The position numbers and the translations under genes were made by a program. A stretch of DNA of 64,000 nt from Haematobia irritans. Its lineage: Eukaryota > Arthropoda > Insecta > Diptera > Muscidae. Where the stretch lies: assembly GCF_050003625.1 (NCBI RefSeq), contig NC_134397.1, forward strand, positions 94,901,562 through 94,965,561, read 5' to 3'. Shown here one piece after another: positions 21,000 to 33,129 of the stretch (the stretch's first letter is position 1; each line of letters opens with the position of its first letter). The notes under the pieces were generated by a model that saw only the letters and a program-made list of their open reading frames with translations, ran no database searches and had not been told where the DNA came from.

Positions 21000-23140
21000 C
21001 CGAAAGTCTATCTTTTTCAGTACCCTCAGAAATGGACGAGATATACGGAATTCTCCTTCATTTCTACTTGGAGTCTTCAATTTCAAATATTATCACAATT
21101 TTCATACGAGTTTATTCAACATGAATATTAAAAAATTGTATTATTGAGTTATTGAAAAGAAAATGCCGGATACCAATCTATACAGGCAACACATATTTTC
21201 GCGCTGGGTAATTCGAATTTTCATAGCCTTCAGTATAGATCTGGTGGGGGAGATGATTCATTTAGGGTCTTATTTGGGTCTTATGAAAATTATATACTCG
21301 AATTATTCCTTCCGAATTGAACAATTTTTCACCACCACTGTGCATCATTTTTTTTCTTCTACTACTTTAAGTGAAAATTAGTTTACGAAAATAGTTTTCT
21401 TAGTAAAATACATAATTACCGTTAATTATGTAAAATTAATAATTTAGTCGATTAATCGCCAGTAATTAATTTTTTCACGTCATTATAAAAAAATTTACAA
21501 TTCCTTAGTATTTCCCATTTAAATACTACCATCGATTCCATATCAATATTAAACACCCATTTGTTGCCTATCTTATGATGCACCCTGTAATTTTATTCTA
21601 TTCCAGTCTATATTTATTTTCATGAACATAAATACGTACATACTTGTACCTAATGAATGTAAAGGCGTATGTGAGAAGCTTTTGTTATCGCTGCCTGAGA
21701 GGTCAATGAACTATTGGGTGTGAAAAATAAAAATTACATTGCTTGTAAATTCATACATACACTTACACACACTCACATATTGATATTACACATCATCTTG
21801 GATGTTCGTTTGTAAGTAAGAGTGAGTGTGTGTGTGTGTATGACGGGGTTCAATGTTAATGCTGTATGAACATTATCGTTGTCCGTCATTGGTTATGTTG
21901 GCGTTGTTACATGAAATGACAAAACAAACAACAGTAATGTACCACCAAAGTTAATTGATTGTTACATTTTTAGGTTTATTGCTGCTATCGTTAAAGTTGT
22001 CATTACCATATATGTTTAATTAAAATAACCAAAATGAAAAAGAAAAAAATCAAATAGAATTAAAACAAACAACAACATTATTTTTATTATTTAGAATAAA
22101 GATTGTACCGCCAAACTCCACCACCCACCCAAGCCCTTAGTCGATCAGTTTTTAACACCATTTCGCCAACTACAATATCTAAATGTTTTCGTGCAAATAT
22201 TGGTACATGGTAGGCAAGGCGAAATGAATCGTAATACCAAACGGCGTAGAGACACACAGAAATTCTGACTGACAGCTAGACAATCGAAAGTCTGCACCTT
22301 GCACAGTTTTTGTTGTTGTTAGTGAGCAAATAGGAATTTATGAAATGCTAAAATTTTCCGACATTCTGTTGTGGTTTACATGCGCACGAGCAACATTGCG
22401 GTAAAGTTTTAAATGTTTCTGCTCGGCAATGCTAAATTAAATAATTTTAATTCTTTAATGGCTCCAATGGGATTCTTTGGTAAACATTTTTTTTTGTAAT
22501 TTTATTGAGAGTCCAATGTTTTAATATTTAACACTTAAATTTATGGCAGTATGCGACCTTAATGTACTGCGTCATGCAATGGAAAATCTTTGATGGTCTG
22601 CTCTTTCTTAAATTCAAAAAGACTTTCGAGAGTTAAAAAAAAATTACACAAAACATTCAAATATTCCCTAATTCAAAAATATATAATTGGTCCATAAAAT
22701 TTTACAAACAAAGGATGGATCATCTAAAATTAATTCCATAATTTTATTTATCTTTGTTCAACAATGTGTCCATAGTAGAATGGATCAGTACACTATTTTT
22801 GGGAACTTTTTATGTCCTTACTGTGTTGTACCACCCAAAATTCAAAAAATCTATAATTATTGTCTAAACTATGTAAAACAAAGGAATTATATATATCACA
22901 TATTTTTAGGTGATATATAAAATTCCTTCTTCTGGATAAGTGAAAAATAAAAATGTTTTGCATACCATTAAAAATAATGGAATAATTTATCTATTTTTTG
23001 CTGGGATATTCAAGGACAATGACATGGTGAGTTGAAGGTAATATGGGTTATATGGGTCAAATATTGATCGTAACAGTCATTTTACAGTATTAGAGTTATT
23101 TATTTTTTTGTGATTTGAAAAAGGTAACTTTTGTTTAATA
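21000..23140. other. No gene recognised; microsatellite-bearing unique DNA
   Basis: A GT run near 21818-21838 and CA tracts are present. The short frames (for example near 21163-21381) show no domain. A Val/Phe-rich 77-codon frame at 22687 is also unsupported. Confidence 0.45.
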
Positions 23141-23346
23141 ATAGTGAGAAACAAGTAAGTAAAGTAGAAAGTCGGGCGGGGCCGACTATATCATACCCTA
23201 AACCACCCTTACTGAATTAGTAAACATAAGCATTTGTGGGGTAACATTGATATAGGTATGGAAGATAAACCGCAGTTGCATATTTAAGAAAATTAAGGGG
23301 TACATGTTTATGGGTGCTTTGTATCAATCTGACTATAGCTCATAGT

Positions 23347-24108
23347 CAGCGTTGCCATGGAAAATGTTTGGTTTGCCCAACAAGGACAAAAAAAGTTCCT
23401 ACTTTCCCATTCATTCCCAAACAATTTTCCCTACAATATTTTTCGTTAAATTTAAACAAATTTTACAAAACAAAAATGGTTCTAAGTACATTATTATCTT
23501 AAAACATGAATATGCAACGTAACATTTATAACTTAGAATATAAATTTGTATTACCACCACGGTTGCCACAGTTGGTAGAATTCTACCCAAAATAGTATTT
23601 TTTTTTTGTTAAATCTCTATAAAACTAAAATTTTGGAAAAAGTTTTATATTTCATTTCTTTATAAAATTTTTGTGAGAAATTTTTCTATAGAAATAAAAT
23701 TTTACCAATAAATTCTATAGAAATAAAATTTTGAGAAAAAATTCCATAGAAATAAAATTTTGAGAAAATTTTTTATAGAAATAATATTTTGAAAAAAATT
23801 TCTATAGAAATACAATTTTGACAAAAATTTCTACAGAAATATTTGTTTGGTAGATTTGTGGTAATCTTCAAATTTTTTTTTTTTTTTTTTTTTTTTGGCA
23901 CGAGTGGTAACTGCTGTTACCACACGTTGTTAAAGATCAAGCCTTGCCGGCTTCTAATTTCCTCCTCTAGTGCCACCAAAATGTAAAAATTATTACAAAT
24001 TGTGTTGAGTGAAAATGTCCCAACATTGTGGCCCTATGTCCCTACAAGGCGCTAAATATTAGAAAAACCCCTACACATAGGGAATTTCCCCTACTTCTAG
24101 CAACACTG
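23347..24108 (+). mobile_element. hAT-like non-autonomous element
   Basis: The ends are CAGCGTTGCCATGG and CTTCTAGCAACACTG; the latter inverts to CAGTGTTGCTAGAAG. The flanks GCTCATAGT (left) and GCTGTAGT (right) look like a decayed 8-bp duplication. CAGTGTTGCC-type ends are common in insect hAT elements. The interior holds the ctatagaaataaaatttt array and a 21-T run, with no coding sequence. Confidence 0.62.
23665..23850 (+). repeat. ~30-bp ctatagaaataaaatttt tandem array
   Basis: Six to seven imperfect units of aatttctatagaaataaaat followed by tttgag(a/c)aaa. The same unit occurs inverted at 25990-26610 and 32697-33085. There are no spacers, so it is not a CRISPR array. Confidence 0.85.
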
Positions 24109-25588
24109 GCTGTAGTTGATATTGCACCTACGGAGTTAGTATCCCACCAATATTGAGCCCATTATTAAAAAAGGGAAAATCGTCCAATTAGTGTGGGTAA
24201 TAAATCCAAATTTGTAAAAATCGAGCCATATTCTTATGTAAGAGCTACATGTACGTATAAATACGATTGGCTAGTACATCAAAATTTGAGTAACATTGGT
24301 TCATAAATAAGAGTACTATGGCCAAATTTGGGAAATCGAGCGATACATATATGGGAGCTATATCTACATCTGAACCGATTTCGTTGAAATTTTGCACATA
24401 CCGTTAGTACTATAGAGGACTGGATCTAGCCAACTTTGAAATAGATCGGATAATAAATAAGGGTTCTATTGCCAAATTTGGGAAAATTGGGCTATATATA
24501 TATATATGGGAGCTATATCTCAATCTGAACCGATATCGATAATTTTTTGCACATATAGTAAGTGCTATAGAAGATTACATTTAGCCAACTTTGATCGGTT
24601 GATAAATAAGGGGTTTATGGCCAAATTTAGAAAAATCGGGCGGTACATATATATGGGAGCTATAGCTAAATCTGAACCTATTTCGATAATTTTTTGCACT
24701 TGTAGTTAGTGCTATAGAAGATTACATTTAGTCGACTTTGAGTAAGATCGGTTGATAAATAAGGGTTTTGTGACCAAATTTGGAAAATCGGGCGATACAT
24801 ATATATGAGAGCTATATCTAAATCTGAACCGATTTGGATGAAATTTTGCAGATTTGAAGGGCGATGAAAAAGATTACCTTTTGCCAAATTTAGTGACGAT
24901 CCGTTTGAAAAAAGCGCAACGTGACCCCATTTGTCGAAATCGGGCGATAGACATATATGGGAGCTATATCTAACTTTGATCCGATTTCTTCCAAATTCAA
25001 TACCGTTCGTCCTTGTGCCCAAAAAACTCCCTGTACCAAATTTCATTAAAATCGGTTAATAATTGCGACCGGAATCCTGCGAACACCAAATACATGGACA
25101 GACGGACGGACACCAAGTGCTAGATCGACTCAGGAGGTGATTCTGAGTCGATCGGTATATATTTTATGGGGTCTAAAATCAATATATCTGGTAGGCACAT
25201 TTTTTGGCAGATCAAACTTATTATACCCTGACCACTATGTGGTTTAGGGTATAAAAATAGTCCTGAAATCACCAAATTATTCTAAGGTATTTTAATGCCC
25301 TCGGACTTTGACAATATTTCTACGAATATCTCTCTATCGGGGACTAAGACTATATCGCTAACGTGATTCCACAAGACAATTAATTTGGGCATTAAAAAAA
25401 TATCGTCGATTTTTAATTAAATTAATTAAAATTATACTGCATTTTAAAAATATTAAATTATGGTTAAGCTACACTTGTAGTTTAGTCAATGTATGGTTTT
25501 AAGCTGAAATAAAAAAACAACAACATTGCTTAAAGAACAAAACCAACAATAACAAAACAAAACGAATGGTATATTAAATTATAAAAAC

Positions 25589-25690
25589 CAGGGCTGTGAA
25601 GTCAGAGTGTGAAGATTTTGCTGGAATCGGAGTCGTAAAAATTTTGCTCGACTCCGACTCCGGATAAACTAAATTTTTTTAAAACACTTC
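25589..25690 (+). mobile_element. hAT-like terminus (orphan)
   Basis: CAGGGCTGTGAAGTCAGAGT is followed by ggaatcggagtcgta and gactccgactccgg, a style of subterminal repeat seen in hAT elements. A related palindrome, ccggagtcgactccgg, is at about 27109-27124. No matching right end is visible, so only a fragment is claimed. Confidence 0.5.
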
Positions 25691-25989
25691 ACATTTTTGT
25701 AACTGACGCAAATTAGTTTCCATTGCGTTATACATTCGTTCAATGTACGGTGTGACTGTAAATGAAAAGCAACTTCCAATTACGGAGATCATTTTATGTT
25801 TCCTAGAATGTTAGACTGATGGGCAGAATCGATCCATTTTATTGCCTATCAACACATTTTTTTTTTTTTTGAAATATTTCGAACAATCGATTTTATTTTT
25901 TAATTTTATTATAAGACCATATACATATAAACATATGACGAATATTGGCAGAAAATTTTTTTCAGTAGAAGATACAGTTCCTATCTATC

Positions 25990-26707
25990 GGATAGGATTT
26001 TTTCAAAAATTCATTTCTATATAAAATTTTGTCAAAATTTTATTTCTATAGGAATGTAGTGTAAACGGTATTATATGTATGAATCAGCTGTTAAGTAGTT
26101 TGAGAATAATTGTATTTTTTATCAGCTGTTTAGTTGTAAGTTTAGATCATATGTTATGTTCAAGGATTGTTGTTTATTTTTAAGGATAATGTTGAAAAAA
26201 GAATTAAAAATAATAAATACCGTTATTTAAGTATAAAAGATGAACAATTTTCAATAAAGTCAATCATTCAGTTTTGAAAGCCTAAACCGGCATTTTCTAT
26301 TTAAATAATTATTTTTGCTGTGGCACCTGGTTGTGCCTGCAAAGGAAAACAAATACCCTTTTTCTGCCCGTGGCGTTATTAAGCGCCGGCAAACTATTAG
26401 GCAGGCATTTATGAACATGAATTCACAACAAAAACAATATTAAAACGACAAACTTTACAGGAAATTTTTTCTGACATTTATTTCTATAGAACACTTTGTC
26501 AAAATTTTATTTCTATAGAAAATTTTGTCAAAATTGTATTTCTATAGAAAATTTTGTCAAGATTTTATTTCTATAGATAAGTTTTTCGAACACTTATTTC
26601 TATAGAAAATATTCAAGCATTGGAGATTTTATCGAAATGTAGATCTAAATACAAAGTTGTGCTGGGTATATTATAGTCGGCCCCGTCCGACTTCAGACTT
26701 TCCTTGT
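25990..26707 (-). mobile_element. Hairpin-ended element, subfamily B, 5' fragment (reverse)
   Basis: On the minus strand, from 26707, it reads acaaggaaagtctgaagtcg, gacggggccgactataatat, accc. This is the subfamily B 5' end. It is followed by ctatagaaataaaatttt units (26465-26610 and 25995-26050) split by a solo LTR. The remainder of the element is absent. Confidence 0.6.
26055..26459 (+). mobile_element. Solo LTR (405 bp) of an LTR retrotransposon
   Basis: It begins TGTAGTGTAAACGG and ends CAAACTTTACA (TG...CA) and is flanked by GGAA on both sides (26051-26054, 26460-26463), or AGGAA if one shared A is counted. Inside are a TATA-like gtataaaag near 26231, an aataaa near 26256 and a pyrimidine/AGTT stretch, in the order expected of promoter and poly-A signal. 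It splits a tandem array whose two halves continue on either side. The retrotransposon class is not determined. Confidence 0.65.
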
Positions 26708-27099
26708 TCGTTTTTTTTTTTTACTAAAATTGTGTTTCGTCCCATAATGTTAGATATAAATTTTAAGTACATAGATTTTTTTGAAGTGTATACAATTGTG
26801 TCTAAATAGGTTCAGATTCCAATTCATGCATATGGGAATATAAGCCTTTATATAGCTCGCAATAAAGGATTTGAGATGGTATCAATACTTTTGGTCCACA
26901 ATGTGTTCAAGGGTATAATACATTATTATTTTATTTATTAAACATAGGACCGACATTGCCTCAAATTTGAAATATAGAGTTCAATTGGCATCAAATGTGA
27001 AATTAAGATCTTTTTTGCACACATAAATAAATACGATAATTTATATCGATCCCCCCACAATAGAACTACAAATTAGTGGTATTAAAATGAGATTTAGTT

Positions 27100-27310
27100 A
27101 TGTTAACCGGAGTCGACTCCGGAGTCGATCCAATTTTGCTCGATAAAATCTAATTGATTACATTATTTTCTCAGAAAAAAATTACACATATAAACTAATT
27201 CAATTAAAGTTTTAATTGCATCAAATAATTTATTAATTGCCGTCGATATTATCACTTCCGTGATTGTAGCAATTTAAATTGTAAATTAATTGAATTAATT
27301 ATTTTCGTAT
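27100..27310. mobile_element. tcaattaa-rich fragment next to hAT-like palindrome
   Basis: ccggagtcgactccgg is followed by caattaaagttttaattgca and aattaattgaattaatta. The two families abut, and boundaries are unclear. Confidence 0.4.
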
Positions 27311-27319
27311 TTGATTCCA

Positions 27320-28430
27320 AAAATATTTTTTCAACGTATTTTGAATAATTGAAATTTGCTACAAATATCAATGTACACCATACGTATGATTACTATGGTC
27401 ACATTGTAAATCATACGTAATAGAATGGATATACCTGGCGTATGATTGATTTCAGTTAATATTATGTTTCCGCTTTAAACTCGTTCGAAGCATAACAGTG
27501 AGAGTATGTTGCACACGCATACATACATACATATGGTAGGTAGTAGTTATTTAAGTTTGAGCATTTCTATAAAGTCATACAGCAACACAAACCAAAAATT
27601 TTCCATATAGAGGGTCGCATAATATTCAAATATCGGGTTTGATTAGCATATGCACAACAAGTAAATGCCACTCAGGGATAAAGTGTTTGTACGACATTTA
27701 TGACGTATGGTTTCGTAAAAAAATCTCTTAAAGTTAAACACCCTTAAAAGTGAACACATCCCAAAAATGGGAAAGGGATTTGATATATTATCATACTAAA
27801 ATTGAAATCTCATTAATGGATATTTAGACAACTAATTTTTCCATATTCCACTTGTTAGAGATTCCACTGTATATATAAAAATCGTCACAGTTTAAGAATT
27901 AGACTTTGTTAGACAGAATACCAATTCACGTGTGGCAGACAGCTATTAAGATAGTCACTTTGAATGTTCATTATTTTCCCCAAGTCAAAGGTTAGTTCAG
28001 GTAATTTGGGTCTCCATTTACACTACCAAAGTCCATATTGAATATTTATTCAAGAGAACTCAACCATTTTGTACAGACACAAAAATTTAAATAAGGCCTA
28101 AGTTTTGTTTTGCTTTTACACCGTTTTAAGAATAGTAAATAAGCTTTCCCTTGATCATTGGCGAAAATAATTGCCATTGTTACGGAATAATTAACGAAAT
28201 TCATCACCATTGAATTTTACGCTATGGAGTACTCTGGGTTATTTAGAAGGTAGGTGTAAGTGCAAATAAAACACTAGTTTGTTTGTATGTATGTACCTAC
28301 ATACCATATATGCTACGTATGCAGTTAGTTGAAATAAACGTAAGTTTACGAGTGGTTAAATGATGATAATCACTCGAAATTGCGCAACAAGTAAAACAAG
28401 GAATTTTGACAGCCAAAAATAAAACAATTC
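27320..28430. other. No gene recognised
   Basis: AT-rich sequence with catac-type tracts and no repeat ends. No frame is worth reporting. Confidence 0.45.
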
Positions 28431-28516
28431 ATTTACGTAAGCAACAGTTATCATGAGAGAACAAAAACAATGTATCCAAACGTAAGTACACGCACGCATA
28501 CATATACAGTGACAGC

Positions 28517-28570
28517 ATGAGCCCAATGAATGGAAATGGGAGAGATGGCGAGGCTGACAAATCGTATGAG
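28517..28570 (+). other. Possible short coding exon ending at a GTAAGA donor
   Basis: The ATG at 28517 has A at -3 and opens 18 codons (M-S-P-M-N-G-N-G-R-D-G-E-A-D-K-S-Y-E). It ends exactly at GAG|GTAAGA, a near-consensus 5' splice site, with a stop a few codons into the would-be intron. Base composition (atggaaatgggagagatggc) differs from the AT-rich surroundings. No matching downstream exon or known protein was recognised, so it could be chance. Confidence 0.22.
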
Positions 28571-29345
28571 GTAAGAGAGTGAAAGAGAAAATCTAACGAT
28601 TATCGCATCAAAACGTATACAATTAATAGAAAAAGCAGTCTCGTAAATTCTTAAGAGAAAACAAACAAACACATACACACACTTCTATGTACTAGGAGTA
28701 CTAAAACACAAATATTTCAGAGCAGTTCAAAGTGTGGTAGAGGGTTGTGGGCAGAGGGAAGGGGGAATAATGAAAATATTGTTAACAAGCGTTGATACAC
28801 GCGTATGCAAAGTAAAGAAATTTAATGAATTTCATTCAAATGTTAACAACAATCAATGCTAGGAATAATTAATTTCAGTTTAAACAAATTTCACTTTCTG
28901 TTTCTGCTTTAGAATGGATGAAAGCGAAAGTGTAGCCAGCACAGTTGTTTGTATTGTTCTCGTTATCTGCGGGCAAATACGGTCGACAGAAAATAAAGCG
29001 CAGTGCAATGCATGGCCCCTTATCGGATTTACCTCTCGCTCTTTCTGTCTCTCCATGCTCCTACTATTCTTGTTAAACGAAATGACGAAGCAATTGTATT
29101 CGAAAGAAACGTCAGTCATGTGGGTTTGTTTTGATGCGAAGAGGATTGCATTGCCACATGCGAGAGTATGGCAAACCGGCAAAATGCAAAAAAAAAAAAA
29201 CAAAACAAACACACACAGTCGCTGTTTTACTATTCCTGCTAATGCTAACAATGACGTCCACCACTGACTCAGGCTTCGGTTGCTTTTAGTTACACTGCTC
29301 GCTTAATTTTCATTGCACTTTTGGATTTTCTTTCTTATTACTTAC

Positions 29346-29364
29346 CCAGCTAATCGCGTTTCGG
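29346..29364 (-). other. Possible 19-nt micro-exon or splice donor
   Basis: On the minus strand, tgttcctcag is followed by CCGAAACGCGATTAGCTGG and then GTAAGTAAT, i.e. an acceptor-like AG and a near-perfect donor 19 nt apart. The block is CG-richer than its surroundings. It could instead be a lone donor of a longer exon, or chance. Confidence 0.2.
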
Positions 29365-29660
29365 CTGAGGAACATACACATGAGTACACAAACACACACA
29401 ACTATCCAACGAATAAATAAAACAAAACAGAAATGAAAAAACAACGAAAGATGCGAACAAAACAAAAAATGTGAATAAATTGTAATGTGCTTAGCTTAAG
29501 CATGCTGCGGGCAGTTTTCTGATGAAGGCTAGGGGGGCAGACGCCTGTCGCATGATATTGCAATATAACTTGATTGCATATCAAAGTACACGCGCTCACA
29601 CACTCATACATACACTCGCAAATATCCATGGTACTATAAACAGTATTAATATGCAATAAA

Positions 29661-32546
29661 TGATATACTAAATGATTTTACAGTTATTTGTTGATTGCTC
29701 TGATTAGTAGAGTAGGTTTGTTAGGCAGGGGTTTCTTTCTTCTTTGGAATTTTCTTAAATTTTTACCAAACATATTTGTCCACACGCAGAAAATTAATAT
29801 CTGTGGATTAATGACAAAATCCCATAATTCTAAAAACTCAATTTTACAGGAGAGCGAAAATACACCTTTAAAGGTTCACAAAAACTACTATAGAAAAGAT
29901 CTCGAAAATCTTTAATATTTATGTGATAGACCTTTTCGATAGCTTATTTAGATAGAATTTGCCAAATCCACCTTGCACCCTCCGATTCAGAGGAAATTAG
30001 GAATTACGAACGTATGTTGTTTTGTCATATGATATTTTATTTAAAAAAATAACATATCTCTATTTATGCGACAAGCATTGAATCCTGATAATATTCTGAC
30101 TAAAAAGCAACACAACTGACGTTAAATATGCGTTTATTTTAATTTGTTTTTTCGACAAAACACCATGACTCGAAATATGTTGTTTTGTAAAAAAAAACAA
30201 ATTGGTCAATTACTCAAACCTTATGTGGACTTATGTTGTTTTGTCAAAAGTATCATACAAATATTTCGATTTTATTTTACAACAAATGATGATATATGTT
30301 GAATTTTGCATGGGCTTGTTATAGGGAAGATGTCGTCTTCTTAAGCATACGCTGCATTAATTTCGCAGTATGTCTTCAGAAATAATGCTATTTCATTTTC
30401 ATTAAAAAAGGAAAAACTTAAGAAAATATGTTTTCCTAAACTATTTACACTTTCATCTCTACGTGAAGACGTTTCGAATAATAATAGCAAATAGTTTCTA
30501 TATCTGTCTTGAAACGAGTCGGTACAACTTTCAAATATTTTTTTTTTTTTTGGAAATTTCCATTATTTGTCCCGGTAAAATTCAGAAAATTTAATTTTTA
30601 ATTGTATTTTTAATTTTTAATTGCGTAAACCAAGAATTTTATATATTGGCTTAAAAATGACTTTTTTCAGCCCACATTTAGAACAACATGTGTAGAAGAG
30701 CATTTTTGTACCAGCTACCTTTTCCCGAAACTATTGAAAAATATTGAAAATCTTACCTTTCATAGTAAAATGTATTTGCAAATCTTTGTAAACTTACCTA
30801 AAAAGAGAAGAAGAGAAACAATAATATTAATGATTTATTAATAGTAAGAACATCTAAATAGCAGAAGAAATAAAAAAGATGTCATTGTGGGGTTCATGTA
30901 AAATAGAACAAAAGGTTATTGCAACATTTTAATTCCATCAACAAGGACTAATCCAATAATAAAATAAATTTTGTCGTCCACGTTTAAAGCCTAGTGTCCT
31001 TTACCAGCAACTGTAGAAATTTTCAGTCCTTTCTGTCCCAGTCCATTATTGTACTGATAAATGCGTAATCCGTAGAAAAAACACTTTTTGTACACAGAAA
31101 TAATTAAGCTTTTTTGGCAAACCTCAATTACTTCATGCGAAAAGTGAACTAAACTGTAAATTAACATAGTTATTTTTTTCACTGTTTTAAATTTCCATAA
31201 TGCGTTGTTAAAATAACAAAACTTTATTAACATTTTTGAATATTGAACTTACAGTTCGTTCTTTTCGAAAAATACCAAACAAAAAAATGAAAATTTTCAT
31301 CTGCTTTAGTTTGCATTGAACGTAGTGCATCGCAAACAGCTGATATATATCCAAATGTCAAGTACGCCAGTTCGATGTATTTGGATGCGGTTTTTGTAAT
31401 AGTGCTAGTACCTCTAGTAGCTGTATCATGTTTGGAATGAAGACCATTTCATTGGGATGGATAAAATTTATTTAAAAAAAAAAACTATTAAAATAAAACA
31501 AAAATTTTTGGATATTAAATTGATGTTCCTCCAATCTAATATTATTTTCAATCTATGTATATCTCATTTTTTTCGCTTTACTATGCCATTAGCCGTCTCT
31601 GCCATACATAAGCTATTTTTTACAAAAAATTGGCTAAATCAACTGTAAAGCTATAAAAATGTTTGCTTTGCTTATATTACAGTTTCTATGTAATAGGCAA
31701 TTATATTACAAATGAGAATTTTATTAAATTTAACCGTAACTCTTCTAGAGTGTAAGTAAATCATGGAGAATAGATATGAGAGTGCACAAACACATAAACG
31801 CACACGCAACGTATATCATAGCTTGTAAGAAGTGAAGAGGCCGATAAGAATGATGTCATCTTCGACCGATTTATTATTTGCTCGTACATTGTCAACTACA
31901 CCACGACTATCTGTAATGGATACGCACATTTACTTGCATACATACATACGAGTACATGTTTACTCCCACTTGCCTGTGTACTCACGTAGCCTTAGCTTGT
32001 ATTCATTACTGCCTATTTAATGTTCATTTATATATAAACGAGTGTGTGTGTCATATTGTTTTCTTCGCATTTTACTGCCAATTATGTAGGTACACATGTA
32101 ATAGAATACTCTGGGTATCTCCATACCTACACCCAACACCACAAATTTGGATATACTTTTCCACCTATGAATTGTGCGTACTAATAGAGCACAGTATTGC
32201 GAATTCTGTAAGAAGAGCTAATCTTTTAATTTCGTATTCGTACTTTATTGAAAATTGTACAACAAGAACATGATATTTCTAATAATTATAGTAGAAGAGA
32301 AATACCATGTGACGTGGCAATACATACTTAAAACTAACAACATTAAACATTAAATAGAGTTATCAATATAACCACATAAAATTTGATAAATTGAGAAAGA
32401 AAGAAAGAAATCTTCAAGAACTGAAATCTTAAAATAAAATTTCAGAAAGGGGAAAAATAACATAAGAGACATATATATTAAAGGTATAACGATTCTCCAC
32501 AAATTGTATGACCGAAGTTATTGCTCGTGAGATAAAGGATTCCAAA
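29661..32546. other. No gene recognised
   Basis: It includes repeated tatgttgttttgtc words at 30010-30245, which suggest a small unclassified repeat. An M1-like minus-strand fragment lies near 31250-31325 (gaaaattttcatctgcttta). Tracts of catacatacgagtac occur near 31940-31960. No coding frame is supported. Confidence 0.45.
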
Positions 32547-32696
32547 GACGGAGCCAGTGTTGCCAGTATTGGGGATTTCCCCCAAAATGGGGATATTTTT
32601 CGTGAATGAGGACATTTCTGAGTTGGGGATTTGGTGGGATATTTCCATAAATTTGGGGATTTTGTGGGGATTTTTCGAGAAATCGGTTTAATCAAT

Positions 32697-33085
32697 TTTT
32701 ACAAAATTTTATTTCTACAGGAAATGTTGTCAAAATTCTATTTCTATAGAAAATTTTGTCAAAATTTTATTTCTGTAGAAAATTTTGTCAAAATTTTATT
32801 TCTATAGAAAATTTGGTCAACATTTTATTTCTATAGAAAATTTGGTCAACATTTTATTTCTATGGGAAATTTTGTCAAAACTTTATATGTCTATAGAAAA
32901 TTTTGTCAAAATGTTATTTCTAAAGAAAATTTTGTCAAAATTGTATTTCTATAGAAAATTTTGTCAAAATTTTATTTCTATAAGAAATTTTGTCAAAATT
33001 TTATTTCTATAGAAAATTTTCTCAAAATTTAACTTCTATATAGAACATTTTGTCAGAAGTTTATTTCTACAGAAAATTTATGAAG
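32697..33085 (-). repeat. ~30-bp tttctatagaaaattttgtc tandem array
   Basis: About 13 units of ttatttctatagaaaatttt plus gtcaaaatt, nearly head-to-tail, in inverse orientation to the array at 23665. A 75-codon frame through it (F-Y-F-Y-R-K-F type) is only repeat translation. Confidence 0.88.
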
Positions 33086-33129
33086 TATGTACCTCCGTAC
33101 AAAAATCTACCAAAACATCAAAAATTCTG

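Larger units (their letters stand above)
23151..25257 (+). mobile_element. Hairpin-ended element, subfamily B, with nested hAT
   Basis: It starts acaagtaagtaaagtagaaa, then gtcgggcggggccgactata and taccctaaaccaccc. It ends in the hairpin ataccctgaccac / gtggtttagggtat. The hairpin's second arm is a perfect inverse of ataccctaaaccac at the 5' end, so the ends are also inverted repeats. Between lie about seven monomers with gggagctatatctaaatc and a gacagacggacgga stretch. A hAT-like insertion occupies 23347-24108. Confidence 0.8.
28440..29660. other. Repeat-poor, GC-richer segment
   Basis: It lacks the repeat families seen elsewhere. Long frames on both strands (28914-29267 plus, 28880-29251 minus) overlap each other and show no domain, so neither is called as a gene. 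It holds two possible splice-bounded stretches (28517-28570 plus and 29346-29364 minus), which are listed separately. Confidence 0.4.

Noticed and set aside
23876..23897. Poly-T run as a LINE/SINE tail
   Set aside because: No target duplication or retroelement body could be identified next to it.
28880..29267. 117- and 123-codon frames on opposite strands
   Set aside because: They overlap almost completely, have no recognised domain and run into A/T runs; both cannot be real and neither has support.
32785..33012. 75-codon frame of repeated F-Y-R-K-F units
   Set aside because: It is the translation of a 30-bp tandem repeat whose unit length is a multiple of three.
32697..33085. CRISPR-like array
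   Set aside because: Units are head-to-tail with no unique spacers, and the DNA is clearly eukaryotic.
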